The position numbers and the translations under genes are program-made. A DNA stretch of 64,000 bases from Rhodocyclales bacterium (GTDB lineage: Bacteria; Pseudomonadota; Gammaproteobacteria; Burkholderiales; Rhodocyclaceae): positions 1 to 64,000 of the forward strand of contig JAQGMF010000052.1 in the NCBI GenBank assembly GCA_028292505.1, read 5' to 3'. Each line of letters starts with the position of its first letter. Positions within the stretch are counted from its first letter, which is position 1. Shown piece after piece: positions 34,256 to 43,776 of this stretch. The notes beneath the pieces were generated by a model, which was given only the letters and a program-made list of their open reading frames with translations, had not been told where the DNA came from and did not search any database.

Positions 34256-34819
34256 TCACGATGGATTCTGTACAACTCTATGTGCCACCGCGAACAATTG
34301 GGAGCTAATCATCAGATTGCTAAGCGTCGCCGTCTTGGGCGCGAGTTCGAATCGCACTTTGCCATCGACAAGCACAAAATTGACCATGCTGCCCAAGGTA
34401 AGCCCTTCGTCCATATCCGTAACAATGAGTGTTGGCTGACCCTTGATGGTGGAGAGAATCTGGGCCAGCTGGCCCGCGTCCGATCTGCCGATGAAGAGAA
34501 TGCCAAGACCGGTCAGGGAATCGCCGCGTTTCAGTTTGAGTACATTCACCGACCGACCTTGTGTCGTGCGACCTGCAACGATGCCAGATAGATAATAGGC
34601 CAATTCATCGGCATCTAAAACGCCGATTTGTAGTGGGCTTTCTGCACTCTTGAAAGCGGCCGGGGGCCACTCTACATAGCCGGAGATTTTGAACAGATAC
34701 GCAGCCTTGACCTGCCATTCGGCTTCCGAATGCTCCGACGTCTGCGCTGTCGCAGTCCAGCATCCGCACAGAAATGCCAATGGCAAGCACGCTCGCAATG
34801 ACCACCGAAACCAATGCAT
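34256..34819 (-). CDS. YfiR-family periplasmic protein
   Basis: 187 residues from ATG 34819; M1 at 34870 would overlap the receptor gene. A signal peptide (MHWFRWSLRACLPLAFLCG and on to Ala-Gln) is followed by EAEWQVKAAYLFKISGYVEW, the hallmark of the YfiR/DUF4154 family. The C terminus includes NLMISSQLFAVA. YfiR in Pseudomonas represses a diguanylate cyclase from the periplasm. Here the gene is coupled to a TonB-dependent receptor instead. No cyclase is adjacent, so its partner is unknown. Confidence 0.85.
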   Translation of the reverse strand: MHWFRWSLRACLPLAFLCGCWTATAQTSEHSEAEWQVKAAYLFKISGYVEWPPAAFKSAESPLQIGVLDADELAYYLSGIVAGRTTQGRSVNVLKLKRGDSLTGLGILFIGRSDAGQLAQILSTIKGQPTLIVTDMDEGLTLGSMVNFVLVDGKVRFELAPKTATLSNLMISSQLFAVAHRVVQNPS

Positions 34820-34857
34820 TAGCACTTGTTTTCCCGATATAGTCAGTAGCCGATCGG

Positions 34858-36873
34858 CTAGAGGCGCCATAAAAGTTTCACATAGAAAGCTGGCGCAATC
34901 TCAGTACGATTTGTCTGAGTTCCATACTCCGAATGATGATCGAACAGGTTCTGTCCGACGATCGACAAGTCGAGATCTTGGCGTAACTTCCAACCGAAGC
35001 GCACGTCTGCGCTTGTGTAGGCGGGCACCTCATTTTTTTGTAACTTGGCAACGTGCCGCACGGTGACGTCAAGATCGTGGTTTGCCGTGATGTCCCAGCT
35101 CGAACGCAATTGCGCAGTATGCTTGGGGTCGTTCCCGACGGCGCTCGGGGCTGTCGTATCGGGACTGCCGGGGGCGAGTTGAAACCACTCGCGCAATGCC
35201 GTGAAGCCCGCACTCAGACGCCATTGCCGCAGGGCTTGATATGTACCCCACATTTCTATGCCAGTGGCATTGCCTTTCATGTCATTGCCAAACGTCAGGA
35301 ATGTACCGCTCGGTGCAATCTCCAGGGTCCGGAGATGTTCGTAGTGATTATGAAAAATGGTTGCCGAATAGGATAGCTTGGCAGCGAGCTGGCCGCGATA
35401 CCCGAGTTCATAAGCTTTCACCACCTCGGACTGAACATCCGGGCCGCCGCACAACAGGCATGGAGAAGTTCCAGGCGTATATGCGTCGTGGTCGAGCCGT
35501 GACGGTGCGCGCACCGTACGCGTAAATGCCGTCCATATCAGGTGATTGGGGCTCGCTTTCCAGGCGAGCCGTAAACTCGGTAGAAATTCATAGCCGGTAT
35601 AGTCGTTGTGTTCGAGTCGCGCCCCGGCGGTCAACTGAAGGTTCTGGTGCAGCTTGATCTCGTCTTGGGCAAACAAGCTCGTCCAGCGCTGATCGACGTC
35701 AGCGGGCAGGAAGGCGAAATAGCGGCTATTCGTAACGTGGTCCATGCCGTATCGATAATTCAGCCCCCAGGTGATGGCGTGCACGGTGCCTGCGCTGAAC
35801 GAATGCTGTAACTGTACGTCGACAACATCGAGCGTGTCGTCGAAGGTCGGTGGAACGCTACGCGTCGTACGATCATAGTAGGCTTGCAAGGAGATGTTGG
35901 AGCCTCCCTGCAACTGATGCTTCCAATCCGCCGTCATATTGGCACCGGAGACCTCAATCGAACCAAGGGCAATGGCCGTGCCCGAAATTGATATAGCGCC
36001 CGGCGCCGGTTGTTCTTCGGTACCGCTGTAGGCATTGCCGAGTAGTGTGAAGTTGTCGCTTGGACGCGCCCAGTCAGTGCGGAATCCAATCTGTGCGCGG
36101 TGCGAGGCGTCATTTACGGCGGTTTGATCTTCGGTGCGCGTGTGACGCCGGTTGTCATACTTGCCATAGACTCTGAAATCACCATCGCCCGCTATCGTGC
36201 CGCCATAACGAAAGGCTTCGTCGTTGCCACGGCGACCCCCACCCACTGCAAGCAGTCCGCCATGCGTGTCCTGCGCCGATCGGGTGATCACATTGATGAC
36301 GCCATTGACGGCATTGACGCCCCAGAGTGTCGCGCCGGGTCCGCTGATGACTTCGATGCGTTCAACGTCTTCCAGCATGACGTCCTGCACATCCCAGAAC
36401 ACACCAGAAAATAGGGGCGAATAAACGGAGCGGCCATCGATCATTACCAATAGTTTGTTGGGGCCACTATTGTTGCTGCCGTTCAATCCTCGGGCGGAGA
36501 TCGCATAACCGCTTACGCTGGTCTGAGCAACCTGCAGATTGGGCGCGAGTCTCAAAACCTCGGGGAGGCTAGTGGCTCCAGAGCGTCGAATGTCCTCCGC
36601 CGTAATGACGAAGACGGAAGCTGCTGCATCGGCAAGACGTTCGGGTTTCTTCGACACCGAGGTGACCTTGATGTTGCCTAGCTCCTCAAACGACAAGTCG
36701 GCCAGTTCTCGGACATCCAACGTCGCTGCGTGACTCGGTAGAGCAATGAAGGTAATTGTTGCAGCAAGCGTTTTTATATTCGTGCGAAAGTTGAATTTTC
36801 TAACGTGTTGGCGCAAGGCCCAGGATATGGGATCGTCATCACCGACAAATACGCCTGAGGATTCGTCATACAT
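34858..36873 (-). CDS. TonB-dependent outer-membrane receptor
   Basis: About 671 residues. A signal-like segment (KTLAATITFIALPSHA) is preceded by about 30 residues that are probably not translated; TTG 36816 may be the true start. The plug domain has VTSVSKKPERLADAAASVFV, ARGLNG and GPGATLWGVNAVNGVINVIT. The barrel ends in YVKLLWRL with an aromatic/leucine-rich last strand. The TonB box region is around ELADLSFEELGNIKVTSV. The gene is followed closely by the YfiR-like gene. The substrate (iron chelate, cobalamin or other) is not deducible. Confidence 0.9.
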   Translation of the reverse strand: MYDESSGVFVGDDDPISWALRQHVRKFNFRTNIKTLAATITFIALPSHAATLDVRELADLSFEELGNIKVTSVSKKPERLADAAASVFVITAEDIRRSGATSLPEVLRLAPNLQVAQTSVSGYAISARGLNGSNNSGPNKLLVMIDGRSVYSPLFSGVFWDVQDVMLEDVERIEVISGPGATLWGVNAVNGVINVITRSAQDTHGGLLAVGGGRRGNDEAFRYGGTIAGDGDFRVYGKYDNRRHTRTEDQTAVNDASHRAQIGFRTDWARPSDNFTLLGNAYSGTEEQPAPGAISISGTAIALGSIEVSGANMTADWKHQLQGGSNISLQAYYDRTTRSVPPTFDDTLDVVDVQLQHSFSAGTVHAITWGLNYRYGMDHVTNSRYFAFLPADVDQRWTSLFAQDEIKLHQNLQLTAGARLEHNDYTGYEFLPSLRLAWKASPNHLIWTAFTRTVRAPSRLDHDAYTPGTSPCLLCGGPDVQSEVVKAYELGYRGQLAAKLSYSATIFHNHYEHLRTLEIAPSGTFLTFGNDMKGNATGIEMWGTYQALRQWRLSAGFTALREWFQLAPGSPDTTAPSAVGNDPKHTAQLRSSWDITANHDLDVTVRHVAKLQKNEVPAYTSADVRFGWKLRQDLDLSIVGQNLFDHHSEYGTQTNRTEIAPAFYVKLLWRL

Positions 36874-37111
36874 TCAGGGCAGCCCTTTCTCTCGGCGAAA
36901 CGCAGATGGCGAAATGTTGCACGCGTTTTGCGCTTGAGCAACTCACTCAACCGATTCTATTGGTTTTTTCGCTCTCTTGAGTATTGCCTACATTTGCGCA
37001 GATACAAATGAATATCTACCCTTGTCAACGTGCGCTGGCGCAGCGATCAAGGCAGACCAGCGCACGTAGTTAGAGTGGACATCCACTGCCGCGGAGTCCG
37101 TAGCGCGCGCC

Positions 37112-38590
37112 TCATCCCAGCGCCTTCTCCAGATGCAGGCAAATCGCCTTGAGAATTTTCACGCGCGCGAAATTCTTGTCATTGGCTTCGATGGCGATCC
37201 ACGGTGCCTTGCCCGTGCTGGTGCGATCGATCAGGTCCACCGCGGCTTGTTGGTAGGCGTTCCACTTCTTGCGGTTGCGCCAGTCTTCGGCGGTGATCTT
37301 GAAGCGTTTGTGTTCGATCTTTTCGCGCTCCTTGAAACGTCTCATCTGCTCGGCCTTGTCGATCTGCAACCAGAATTTCATGACAATGGCACCGGCTTCG
37401 ACGAGCTCGTGTTCGAAATCGTTGATCTCGGCGTAAGCACGCAACCAGTCGGCTTCGCCGCAGAAACCTTCGATGCGTTCGACGAGTACGCGGCCGTACC
37501 ATGAGCGATCGAAAACGGTGACGCGACCTTGACGCGGAATATGCCGCCAGAATCGCCAAAGGTAGGGCTGGGCGCGTTCTTCGTCGGTGGGCGCGGCGAT
37601 CGGTACGATCTGGAACTGGCGCGGGTCGAGCGCTGCGGTGACGCGACGGATCGCGCCGCCTTTGCCGGCGGCATCCATGCCCTCGAAGGCGAGCACCAGC
37701 GAGCGGCCGGCGAATTTCTTGTGACGCGACAGCTCGGAGAGACGGCCCTGCCACTTGGCCAGTTCGAGCCCGTATTTCTTTTCCGAGATGGTTTGCGACA
37801 AGTCGAGCGCGCTTATGACGTTGCGATCATCGATGCGCGCTACCAACGGTGCGGCGGGCGCGACGGGCGGCTTGGCGTTGTTGGCCAGACTCGCATTGAG
37901 CGCATCGAGCAGGGCGCGGCCGACACGCAGGTTGCGATAGTTGTCGTCGGTGCCGTCGACGATGATCCATGGCGCGGCGGCGGTGTTGGTGACGCGCAGC
38001 ACGTGGCCGGCCACATCCTGCAATTCGTCGTAAGTTTTCGTGCGCGCCCAGGAGAGCTTGGTGACGCGCCACGCGGTGCGCGGATTCTTCTCCAGTTTCT
38101 TCAGGCGCTCGACCTGCCCGTCGCGCGACAGGTGAAACCAGAATTTGAGCACGCGCGCGCCTTCATTCACCAGCATGGATTCGAAGCGGTTGATCTGGTC
38201 GAGACGATTGTCGAGCTTGCCGTGCGAGAGCGTGCGCGCGATGCGTTCGGCGATCGGAATCGAATACCAGGAGCCAGAGAAGATGCCGATGCGTCCCTTA
38301 GGTGGCAGGGCACGCCAGTAGCGCCACATGAAGGGATGCTCGCGCTCTTCGTCGCTGGGCTCGGCGAAGGCTTGCGTGGAGAGGAAGCGCGGGTCCAGCC
38401 ATTCGTAAAGCTGGGCGATGGTCTCGCCCTTGCCAGCGCCGTCCACGCCGGAGATCAGTACCACCACGGGAGACTTGCCTTGCTCGCGCAGCGCGTTCTG
38501 CGCCAGCAGCAACTCGCCGCGCAGCGCTTCCTCTTCCTTGCGAAAAGTCTTCTTGTCGATGGCATGACCGACTTCGGCGGATTCGAACAT
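37112..38590 (-). CDS. pap: Polyphosphate:AMP phosphotransferase (two-domain PPK2)
   Basis: 492 residues from ATG 38590, with an ideal AGGAGGAAAC ribosome binding site. There are two PPK2 modules in tandem. The first has Walker A GVDGAGKGET but the expected DRSWY is replaced by FSGSWYS, losing the Asp. The second has GMDAAGKGGAI and an intact DRSWYGRVLVER, so it is probably the active half. Enzymes of this layout use polyphosphate to convert AMP to ADP. Together with AckA and Pta it supports energy conservation. The gene stands alone. Confidence 0.9.
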   Translation of the reverse strand: MFESAEVGHAIDKKTFRKEEEALRGELLLAQNALREQGKSPVVVLISGVDGAGKGETIAQLYEWLDPRFLSTQAFAEPSDEEREHPFMWRYWRALPPKGRIGIFSGSWYSIPIAERIARTLSHGKLDNRLDQINRFESMLVNEGARVLKFWFHLSRDGQVERLKKLEKNPRTAWRVTKLSWARTKTYDELQDVAGHVLRVTNTAAAPWIIVDGTDDNYRNLRVGRALLDALNASLANNAKPPVAPAAPLVARIDDRNVISALDLSQTISEKKYGLELAKWQGRLSELSRHKKFAGRSLVLAFEGMDAAGKGGAIRRVTAALDPRQFQIVPIAAPTDEERAQPYLWRFWRHIPRQGRVTVFDRSWYGRVLVERIEGFCGEADWLRAYAEINDFEHELVEAGAIVMKFWLQIDKAEQMRRFKEREKIEHKRFKITAEDWRNRKKWNAYQQAAVDLIDRTSTGKAPWIAIEANDKNFARVKILKAICLHLEKALG

Positions 38591-38655
38591 GGTGTTTCCT
38601 CCTGTGGGTGCTTGCGTCAAGCATCAAAGAGCTGTCGGTGATTTTTTTCTCATTG

Positions 38656-38740
38656 GTAGGGCGCAGTGTAACTGCGCCGTATGTCCGATCAGGAATTGTT
38701 TGTCATATTGCATGCGGCGGAGCTGGCACTCCGCCCTACG
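38656..38740. repeat. Palindromic intergenic repeat, family C (copy 2)
   Basis: GTAGGGCGCAGTGTAACTGC at the left, CTCCGCCCTAC at the right, closely matching the copy at 8828. It lies between pap and pta. Confidence 0.8.
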
Positions 38741-38852
38741 ACGTGCAATCGAACGTCTCAGAAAATGCGTGGCAGCTGTTTGCCCGTCCGCCAAATATGA
38801 CACATGACAAATGGAATATCGTGAGCGGCCTCTCAGGCACCCCGATTGCTTT

Positions 38853-40934
38853 CTACGCCATGATCGCGGCGGGCGCGCTCGCCTTTTCCATATCCGCCTG
38901 GATCGCCGTGAGTGCGATGGTGAAGACAATGTCATCGACCAGCGCGCCGCGCGACAGATCGTTGACCGGCTTGCGCAGACCTTGCAGCATCGGGCCGACG
39001 CTCACCACGTTGGCACTGCGCTGTACTGCCTTGTAGGTAGTGTTACCCGTGTTCAGATCGGGGAACACAAACACCGTAGCCTGACCGGCTACCGCGCTGC
39101 CCGGCGCCTTGCTGGCGCCCACTTCCATGACCGAGGCGGCGTCATATTGCAGCGGACCGTCAATGATGAGATCGGGACGCGTGCTCTTGGCGATTTCCTT
39201 GGCCTCGCGTACGCGTTCGACATCGATACCCGCGCCGGAAACACCGGTGCTGTAACTGATCATGGCGACCTTGGGATCGACGCCGAACATGCGTGCACTG
39301 TCCGCGCTCTGGATGGCGATTTCGGCGAGCTGCCCGGCGGTCGGATTCGGATTGATCGCGCAGTCACCATAGACCAGTACCTGGTCGGGCATCAACATGA
39401 AGAAAATGGAAGAGACGATGGAAGAGCCGGGCGCCGTCTTGATCAACTGCAGTGCCGGACGCACGGTGCTGGCCGTGGTGTGCACTGCGCCGGAGACCAG
39501 TCCATGCACCTTGCCGGTGGCGAGCATCATGGTGCCCAGCACGACAGTGTCCATCAGTTGTTCCAGGGCCTGGCCTGGCGTCATACCCTTGCTCTTGCGC
39601 AGCTTGACCATGGCATCGACATAATCGCCCCGCACTTCATCGGGGTCGATGATTTCGAGCGAGGGCGGCAGGGTCACGCCGAGCGCGGCGGCGACACTGC
39701 TGATCACATCGCGCTTGCCGAGCAGCACGCAATGCGCGATGCCTTTCTGTTCGCAGATGACGGCGGCGCGAATGGTGCGCGGTTCGTCGCCCTCAGGCAA
39801 CACGATGCATTTGCGCGCGGCTCGTGCCTTCTGTATCAGCCGATAGCGGAAGGCTGGCGGCGACATGCGGATCGAGGCAGGCACGCGCACGCCATTCATC
39901 AATGCATCGGCATCGAGTTGCTCGGCGACCGCATCGATTACCGCCTCCATGCGTTCGGTATCGTCCTCGGCTACCGCTGCAGGCACGCGACTGATCAGGC
40001 TGGCCGTAGTGAAACTGTCCTGATTGGTGCGCAGGATCGGCAGGCCGCTGCTGAAAGCATGCGATGCCAATTTCATAATGCGTGGGTCTATGACGCTGGA
40101 ATGAGTCAGCAATAGACCGGCGAGTTGGATGCCGCTGCTGGCTGCGAGCGCCGTGGCCAGCATGATGTCCTCGCGGTCGCCCGAACTGACAATGAATGCG
40201 CCGGGCTTGAGACGGTTGACCACTTCGGCGGCGGAACGTCCTGCGACCACCACGTCCACCACGCGCCGCTGTGCGATTTCGCCTTCGACGACGATGTCGG
40301 CCTGTACATGGCGCGCGACGTCCAGCGTGCGCGGCGCCAGCAATGCCGGATCGAACCGCACCACGCCCCACAGTGGCAGCGCACCAAGGGAAACTTGCGC
40401 GGTGGCGGCGTCGAATTCCTCCGGCGCCTTGTTCACGATGACACCTGCGACGCTGCAACCGTCATTGCGGAATTGACTTGCGGTGAGTTGCACTTCGGCA
40501 ATCGCACCGCCGGAGGCTGCGCTGGTGACCAGGATCAGCTCGGCATGCAGACTGCGCACGATCTCGACGTTCAGATGCGAGGGGAAGGAATAACTCGTGT
40601 CCGTGTGCAAGCCTTCGACCACCAGCACGTCGGTCCCTTCGGCGGCGTGCATGCACAGACTGACGATGTCTTCGAGTAGCTCGTCATTGGTGCCATTGGC
40701 CACATGCGCAACCACCTGCGAAGCGGGCAGGGCGTCGGGACAATCGATACCGCAGATCAGGCGCGCAAAAAGCGTCGAACGTTCCGTCTGCTGTATATGC
40801 TGGCCGTCGTCCTGGGCGATGGGCTTGCAAAAGCCCACGCGCAGCCCCTGACGTTGCAGGGCACGAATAACGGCAAGGGAAACTGAAGTCAGGCCGACGT
40901 CCTGACGTGTAGGTGCGATGAAAAACGTTTGCAT
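38853..40934 (-). CDS. pta: Phosphate acetyltransferase, three-domain form
   Basis: 693 residues. An N-terminal AAA_26-type domain (about 1-215, beginning MQTFFIAPTRQDVGLTSVSL) is followed by a DRTGG regulatory domain (about 220-330) and a C-terminal PTA_PTB catalytic domain (about 365-690). The catalytic domain contains VLPEGDEPRTIRAA and SGAVHTTASTVRPALQLI. This is the long form found in E. coli. It makes acetyl-phosphate from acetyl-CoA and complements the short MaoC-Pta at 28871. It is separated from ackA by about 7 kb. Confidence 0.94.
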   Translation of the reverse strand: MQTFFIAPTRQDVGLTSVSLAVIRALQRQGLRVGFCKPIAQDDGQHIQQTERSTLFARLICGIDCPDALPASQVVAHVANGTNDELLEDIVSLCMHAAEGTDVLVVEGLHTDTSYSFPSHLNVEIVRSLHAELILVTSAASGGAIAEVQLTASQFRNDGCSVAGVIVNKAPEEFDAATAQVSLGALPLWGVVRFDPALLAPRTLDVARHVQADIVVEGEIAQRRVVDVVVAGRSAAEVVNRLKPGAFIVSSGDREDIMLATALAASSGIQLAGLLLTHSSVIDPRIMKLASHAFSSGLPILRTNQDSFTTASLISRVPAAVAEDDTERMEAVIDAVAEQLDADALMNGVRVPASIRMSPPAFRYRLIQKARAARKCIVLPEGDEPRTIRAAVICEQKGIAHCVLLGKRDVISSVAAALGVTLPPSLEIIDPDEVRGDYVDAMVKLRKSKGMTPGQALEQLMDTVVLGTMMLATGKVHGLVSGAVHTTASTVRPALQLIKTAPGSSIVSSIFFMLMPDQVLVYGDCAINPNPTAGQLAEIAIQSADSARMFGVDPKVAMISYSTGVSGAGIDVERVREAKEIAKSTRPDLIIDGPLQYDAASVMEVGASKAPGSAVAGQATVFVFPDLNTGNTTYKAVQRSANVVSVGPMLQGLRKPVNDLSRGALVDDIVFTIALTAIQADMEKASAPAAIMA

Positions 40935-41264
40935 GATGCGGAGCTGGTCTGCCGGGTTGAGGTTCGTAGAATCTTAGACCTAGTAGCCCGGTGTAAATGT
41001 GCACTTGAAGCATTCTTTGATGCAGCACAAGCAAAAGTGTCAGCGCACTGGCGCGTGGTAGCCAGCGTAATGACAAGGGGAAGGGGCGAATTCCTTGTAG
41101 GGTGCAGTGAGCGTAGCGAACTGCACCATTCCGCACGCAACCGATGCGGTGCAGTTCGCTGCGCTCACTGCACCCTACGATTGATTACAGCGAATTTCAA
41201 ACTTCATCGCGCCACATTCTCTACGTCAATAACATGACAAATGAATTGTCGGCCCAGCAAGGCG
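40935..41264. other. Intergenic region between pta and the Pro/Arg-rich gene
   Basis: 330 bp containing one hairpin repeat (41097-41178) and otherwise no gene or motif I can support. The pta promoter should lie in 40935-41090. Confidence 0.6.
41097..41178. repeat. Palindromic intergenic repeat, family E
   Basis: GTAGGGTGCAGTGAGCGTAG at the left and its near-perfect complement ending CACTGCACCCTAC at the right, with an internal GAACTGCACC/GGTGCAGTTC stem. It resembles family A and C elements in beginning with GTAGG and ending with CCTAC. Confidence 0.82.
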
Positions 41265-42419
41265 CTACTTCTTGTGGTCCTGTCCCTGGTCATCAGGCCG
41301 GTCGTCCTTCTTGCCGCGCCCTTTCTCCGCGTCCGGCCGCTGTTCCCGTTTCGGCTCCTGTGGGCCATTGCCCTGTGGCCCGTCGTGCTGTTCGTGTCGC
41401 GATTCATGCGGCGTGTCTGCCGGCTGCGGCCGTTGCGGAGCTTCCTGCGCCGGGCGTTGCGCGGGCGGTGGAGGGGGGGCTACGGGCGCGGCCTGCGGAG
41501 GGGCAGGCGGCCGGTCGCGGTGTCGTTCTTCAGGCGGGCGGGCTGCTTGCACCGGCGGCCGTTCGCCCTGGGGCTGCGCCTGACGTGGCGCCACGGGCGC
41601 TTCTGCAGATGGCGGTGTGGCGGGACGATCTTCTCTCTGGCGTTGACGGCGGTCTTCTTGCGGCAGCGGTCGACGATCCACCTGCGGCGATTGTTCGTGA
41701 GGTGTGGGCGCCTGGTTCTGCACAGCAGGCGCTTGTGTATTTTGACGCTCATTCATGCGAGGTGCATGTTCACGCTCCCGGTCCTGGGGTGCGGCCTGGG
41801 CCGGGCCTTGCGCGGGCATGCGCATCACTTGCGCACGCAGTACTTCATGCTGTTTGCGTACCAGCGGATCGTGTGGCTGATAGCGATAGTTCCGTTCTTG
41901 CAGCGTCTGCAACTGCGCGCCGCGCGGGTACCTGTCGCCGGAATACTGGCGCTGGTAGACGGGCAGCGGTGGGCGAGGCGGGACTGCTTTGCGATCCCAG
42001 TGATCCCAGCCATGGCGTCGCTCTGCCCAGTCATGGCCCCAGTGCTGATCCCAGCGAGGCGGCGCATCGCTGCGCCAGCCGTGGAAGTAGCCCGGTGCGT
42101 GGCGATAGTAGCGAACCGGAACGCGCAGGATGAATACCGGTACGAACTCGGGCTCTACTACTTCCCACGGGCCGTTGTACCACGAGCTGGCATACCAGTT
42201 GTCTCCTTCGTAGACCCAGTACATGCCGTCATAGAAGAAATAGTTGTCGTCCAGATCGGGTGCGTAATAAACCGGGTAGCCCGGCACTGGCACCAGCTCT
42301 GGAAACAGCGGCAGGTCGATGCCGATATTCACACTAACTAGCTCGACGCTAATGCCTACCTGCGCTGGCACAGCGGCCGAGCACAACAGCATCGATAGCA
42401 AAACGAGTAGCTTGCGCAT
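41265..42419 (-). CDS. Secreted proline/glutamine/arginine-rich protein
   Basis: 384 residues from ATG 42419, preceded by AGGGAATGG. A signal peptide (MRKLLVLLSMLLCSAAVPAQ) leads to a compact Tyr/Trp-rich domain (about 25-130) with YYAPDLDDNYFFYDGMYW and YNGPWEVVEPEFVP. The rest is a disordered tail rich in Pro, Gln, Arg and Glu. The N-terminal domain matches a common betaproteobacterial exported protein of unknown function. The very GC-rich tail also creates a long open frame on the other strand. Confidence 0.8.
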   Translation of the reverse strand: MRKLLVLLSMLLCSAAVPAQVGISVELVSVNIGIDLPLFPELVPVPGYPVYYAPDLDDNYFFYDGMYWVYEGDNWYASSWYNGPWEVVEPEFVPVFILRVPVRYYRHAPGYFHGWRSDAPPRWDQHWGHDWAERRHGWDHWDRKAVPPRPPLPVYQRQYSGDRYPRGAQLQTLQERNYRYQPHDPLVRKQHEVLRAQVMRMPAQGPAQAAPQDREREHAPRMNERQNTQAPAVQNQAPTPHEQSPQVDRRPLPQEDRRQRQREDRPATPPSAEAPVAPRQAQPQGERPPVQAARPPEERHRDRPPAPPQAAPVAPPPPPAQRPAQEAPQRPQPADTPHESRHEQHDGPQGNGPQEPKREQRPDAEKGRGKKDDRPDDQGQDHKK

Positions 42420-42618
42420 GACCATTCCCTGAAAAAGCAATAAAAATCAGTCTGCGCGCACTGGCTCGGCGCGTCTGTTCGCCATCGCACGTAAGGGCTT
42501 GCGTCTCCAAGCGTACAGACCGGCGCGACGCGCGTCGCTATGTTCGCAATTCATTCCCTATCGAAGCGGCCGTATACGTGCTCGCCTCAAGCTTTTCCCC
42601 GTTTACATGGAGATCCTC

Positions 42619-43170
42619 ATGAGCCAATACCAGGTGGCAGTCATCGTCGGCAGCCTTCGCCGCGACTCATTCAACCGCAAGCTGGCGAACGCTATCGTCA
42701 AGCTGGCGCCCCCGGATTTCTCGTTCAAGCCAGTACAGATCGGGGATCTGCCGCTCTACAACCAGGACGATGACGCCGACCCGGCCGAGCCGGTCAAGCG
42801 TTTGAAGGTCGAGCTCAGGGGCGCGCACGCCTTTCTGTTCGTCACGCCCGAATACAATCGTTCGATTTCCGGTGTGCTCAAGAACGCAATCGACCACGCC
42901 TCGCGTCCGTATGGGCAGAGCGCGTGGGCGGGCAAGCCAGCGGGCGTCATCGGTGTATCGGTCGGCGCCATCGGTACCTCGATGGCGCAGCAACATCTGC
43001 GCAATATTCTCGCTTACCTGAACGTCCCCACCATGGGCCAGCCGGAAGCATTCCTGCAAGCCACGGACGCCCTGTTCGACAAGGACGGCAACATCGGCGA
43101 AGGCAGCAAGAAATTTCTGCAGAGCTGGATGGATCAGTATGTGAAGTGGATAAAGCGGCACGCCGCCTGA
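42619..43170 (+). CDS. NADPH-dependent FMN reductase
   Basis: 183 residues from ATG 42619 (GGAGATC upstream). Flavodoxin-like fold: the flavin phosphate loop is IVGSLRRDSFNRKLA, followed by TPEYNRSISGVLKNAIDHAS, the signature of the NADPH-dependent FMN reductase/azoreductase/ChrR group. The enzyme reduces FMN, quinones, azo dyes or chromate with NAD(P)H. The physiological substrate is not apparent from the context. Confidence 0.92.
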   Translation: MSQYQVAVIVGSLRRDSFNRKLANAIVKLAPPDFSFKPVQIGDLPLYNQDDDADPAEPVKRLKVELRGAHAFLFVTPEYNRSISGVLKNAIDHASRPYGQSAWAGKPAGVIGVSVGAIGTSMAQQHLRNILAYLNVPTMGQPEAFLQATDALFDKDGNIGEGSKKFLQSWMDQYVKWIKRHAA

Positions 43171-43259
43171 TTGCAGAATCCTGGCGGACAGACATCGTTT
43201 TTACAGTACCAAGTCAGGCTCGCGTCAGGTAACTGGCACTGACAGCTAGTGTAGTGCTT

Positions 43260-43311
43260 TGTAAATAATGGCCCCACACATACCGTCATCCCGGTGAAAG
43301 CCGGGATCGGT
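43260..43311. repeat. Family D variant, half copy (copy 6)
   Basis: TTTGTAAATAATGGCCCCAC followed by CGTCATCCCGGTGAAAGCCG. This matches the beginning of the copy at about 18053-18105, but the second hairpin is missing. Confidence 0.7.
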
Positions 43312-43420
43312 GGCTCCGGCAATGCCACCTGAACTTCTTGGCATTGCAGTTTCCCTGGATTTCGCCGATACCTAAGAAGACAGCCTTTCCGGGCTTTCGC
43401 ATTCTTTTCAGGTGAACATC

Positions 43421-43702
43421 ATGGCCGATCCCATTTCAACCGTAGCCAACGCGCCACCCCCAACGCCGCCGGCACCGGTACAGCAATCTTCGGCAAAGCC
43501 CCCTGAAGCGAAGGAAAAGGAAGCATCACCCCCGCCGAAGCCAGTCCCCAGCACGGTCGTGACGATCAGCAGCGCAGCCAAGGCTGCATTGCAAGAAGCC
43601 ACAGAGACTGCAGCCCAAACAGCCAAGGAAGCTCAGGGCGGCGACAGACAGGCGAAGAGGCTGCTGGCTAAGGAGAATGCGGCAAAAGCGCACGGGACTT
43701 GA
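43421..43702 (+). CDS. Small Ala/Pro-rich protein of unknown function
   Basis: 93 residues from ATG 43421 (GTG 43412 also possible). An Ala/Pro-rich, probably disordered N-terminal half is followed by VVTISSAAKAALQEATETAA and a Lys/Ala-rich tail. Similar short proteins with a VTISSAAK motif occur in betaproteobacteria. No function can be assigned. A strong rho-independent terminator follows, which supports that it is expressed. Confidence 0.65.
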   Translation: MADPISTVANAPPPTPPAPVQQSSAKPPEAKEKEASPPPKPVPSTVVTISSAAKAALQEATETAAQTAKEAQGGDRQAKRLLAKENAAKAHGT

Positions 43703-43750
43703 TCGTCTATTAGCGCGGATGCCGGCAACGCTCGCAAGCATCGGAAAAGC

Positions 43751-43776
43751 AAGCGCCTTCAGGGGCGCTTTTTTTT
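43751..43776 (+). terminator. Rho-independent terminator
   Basis: AAGCGCC-TTCA-GGGGCGCTT followed by a run of eight T. The GC-rich stem and T-tract are textbook. It ends transcription from the small gene at 43421. Confidence 0.88.

Noticed and set aside
38811..40115. 434-codon plus-strand frame opposite pta
   Set aside because: Antisense shadow of the phosphate acetyltransferase gene, without recognisable motifs.
41241..42341. 366-codon plus-strand frame opposite the Pro/Arg-rich gene
   Set aside because: Low-complexity mirror of the GC-rich tail. The minus-strand protein has a signal peptide and a recognisable domain.
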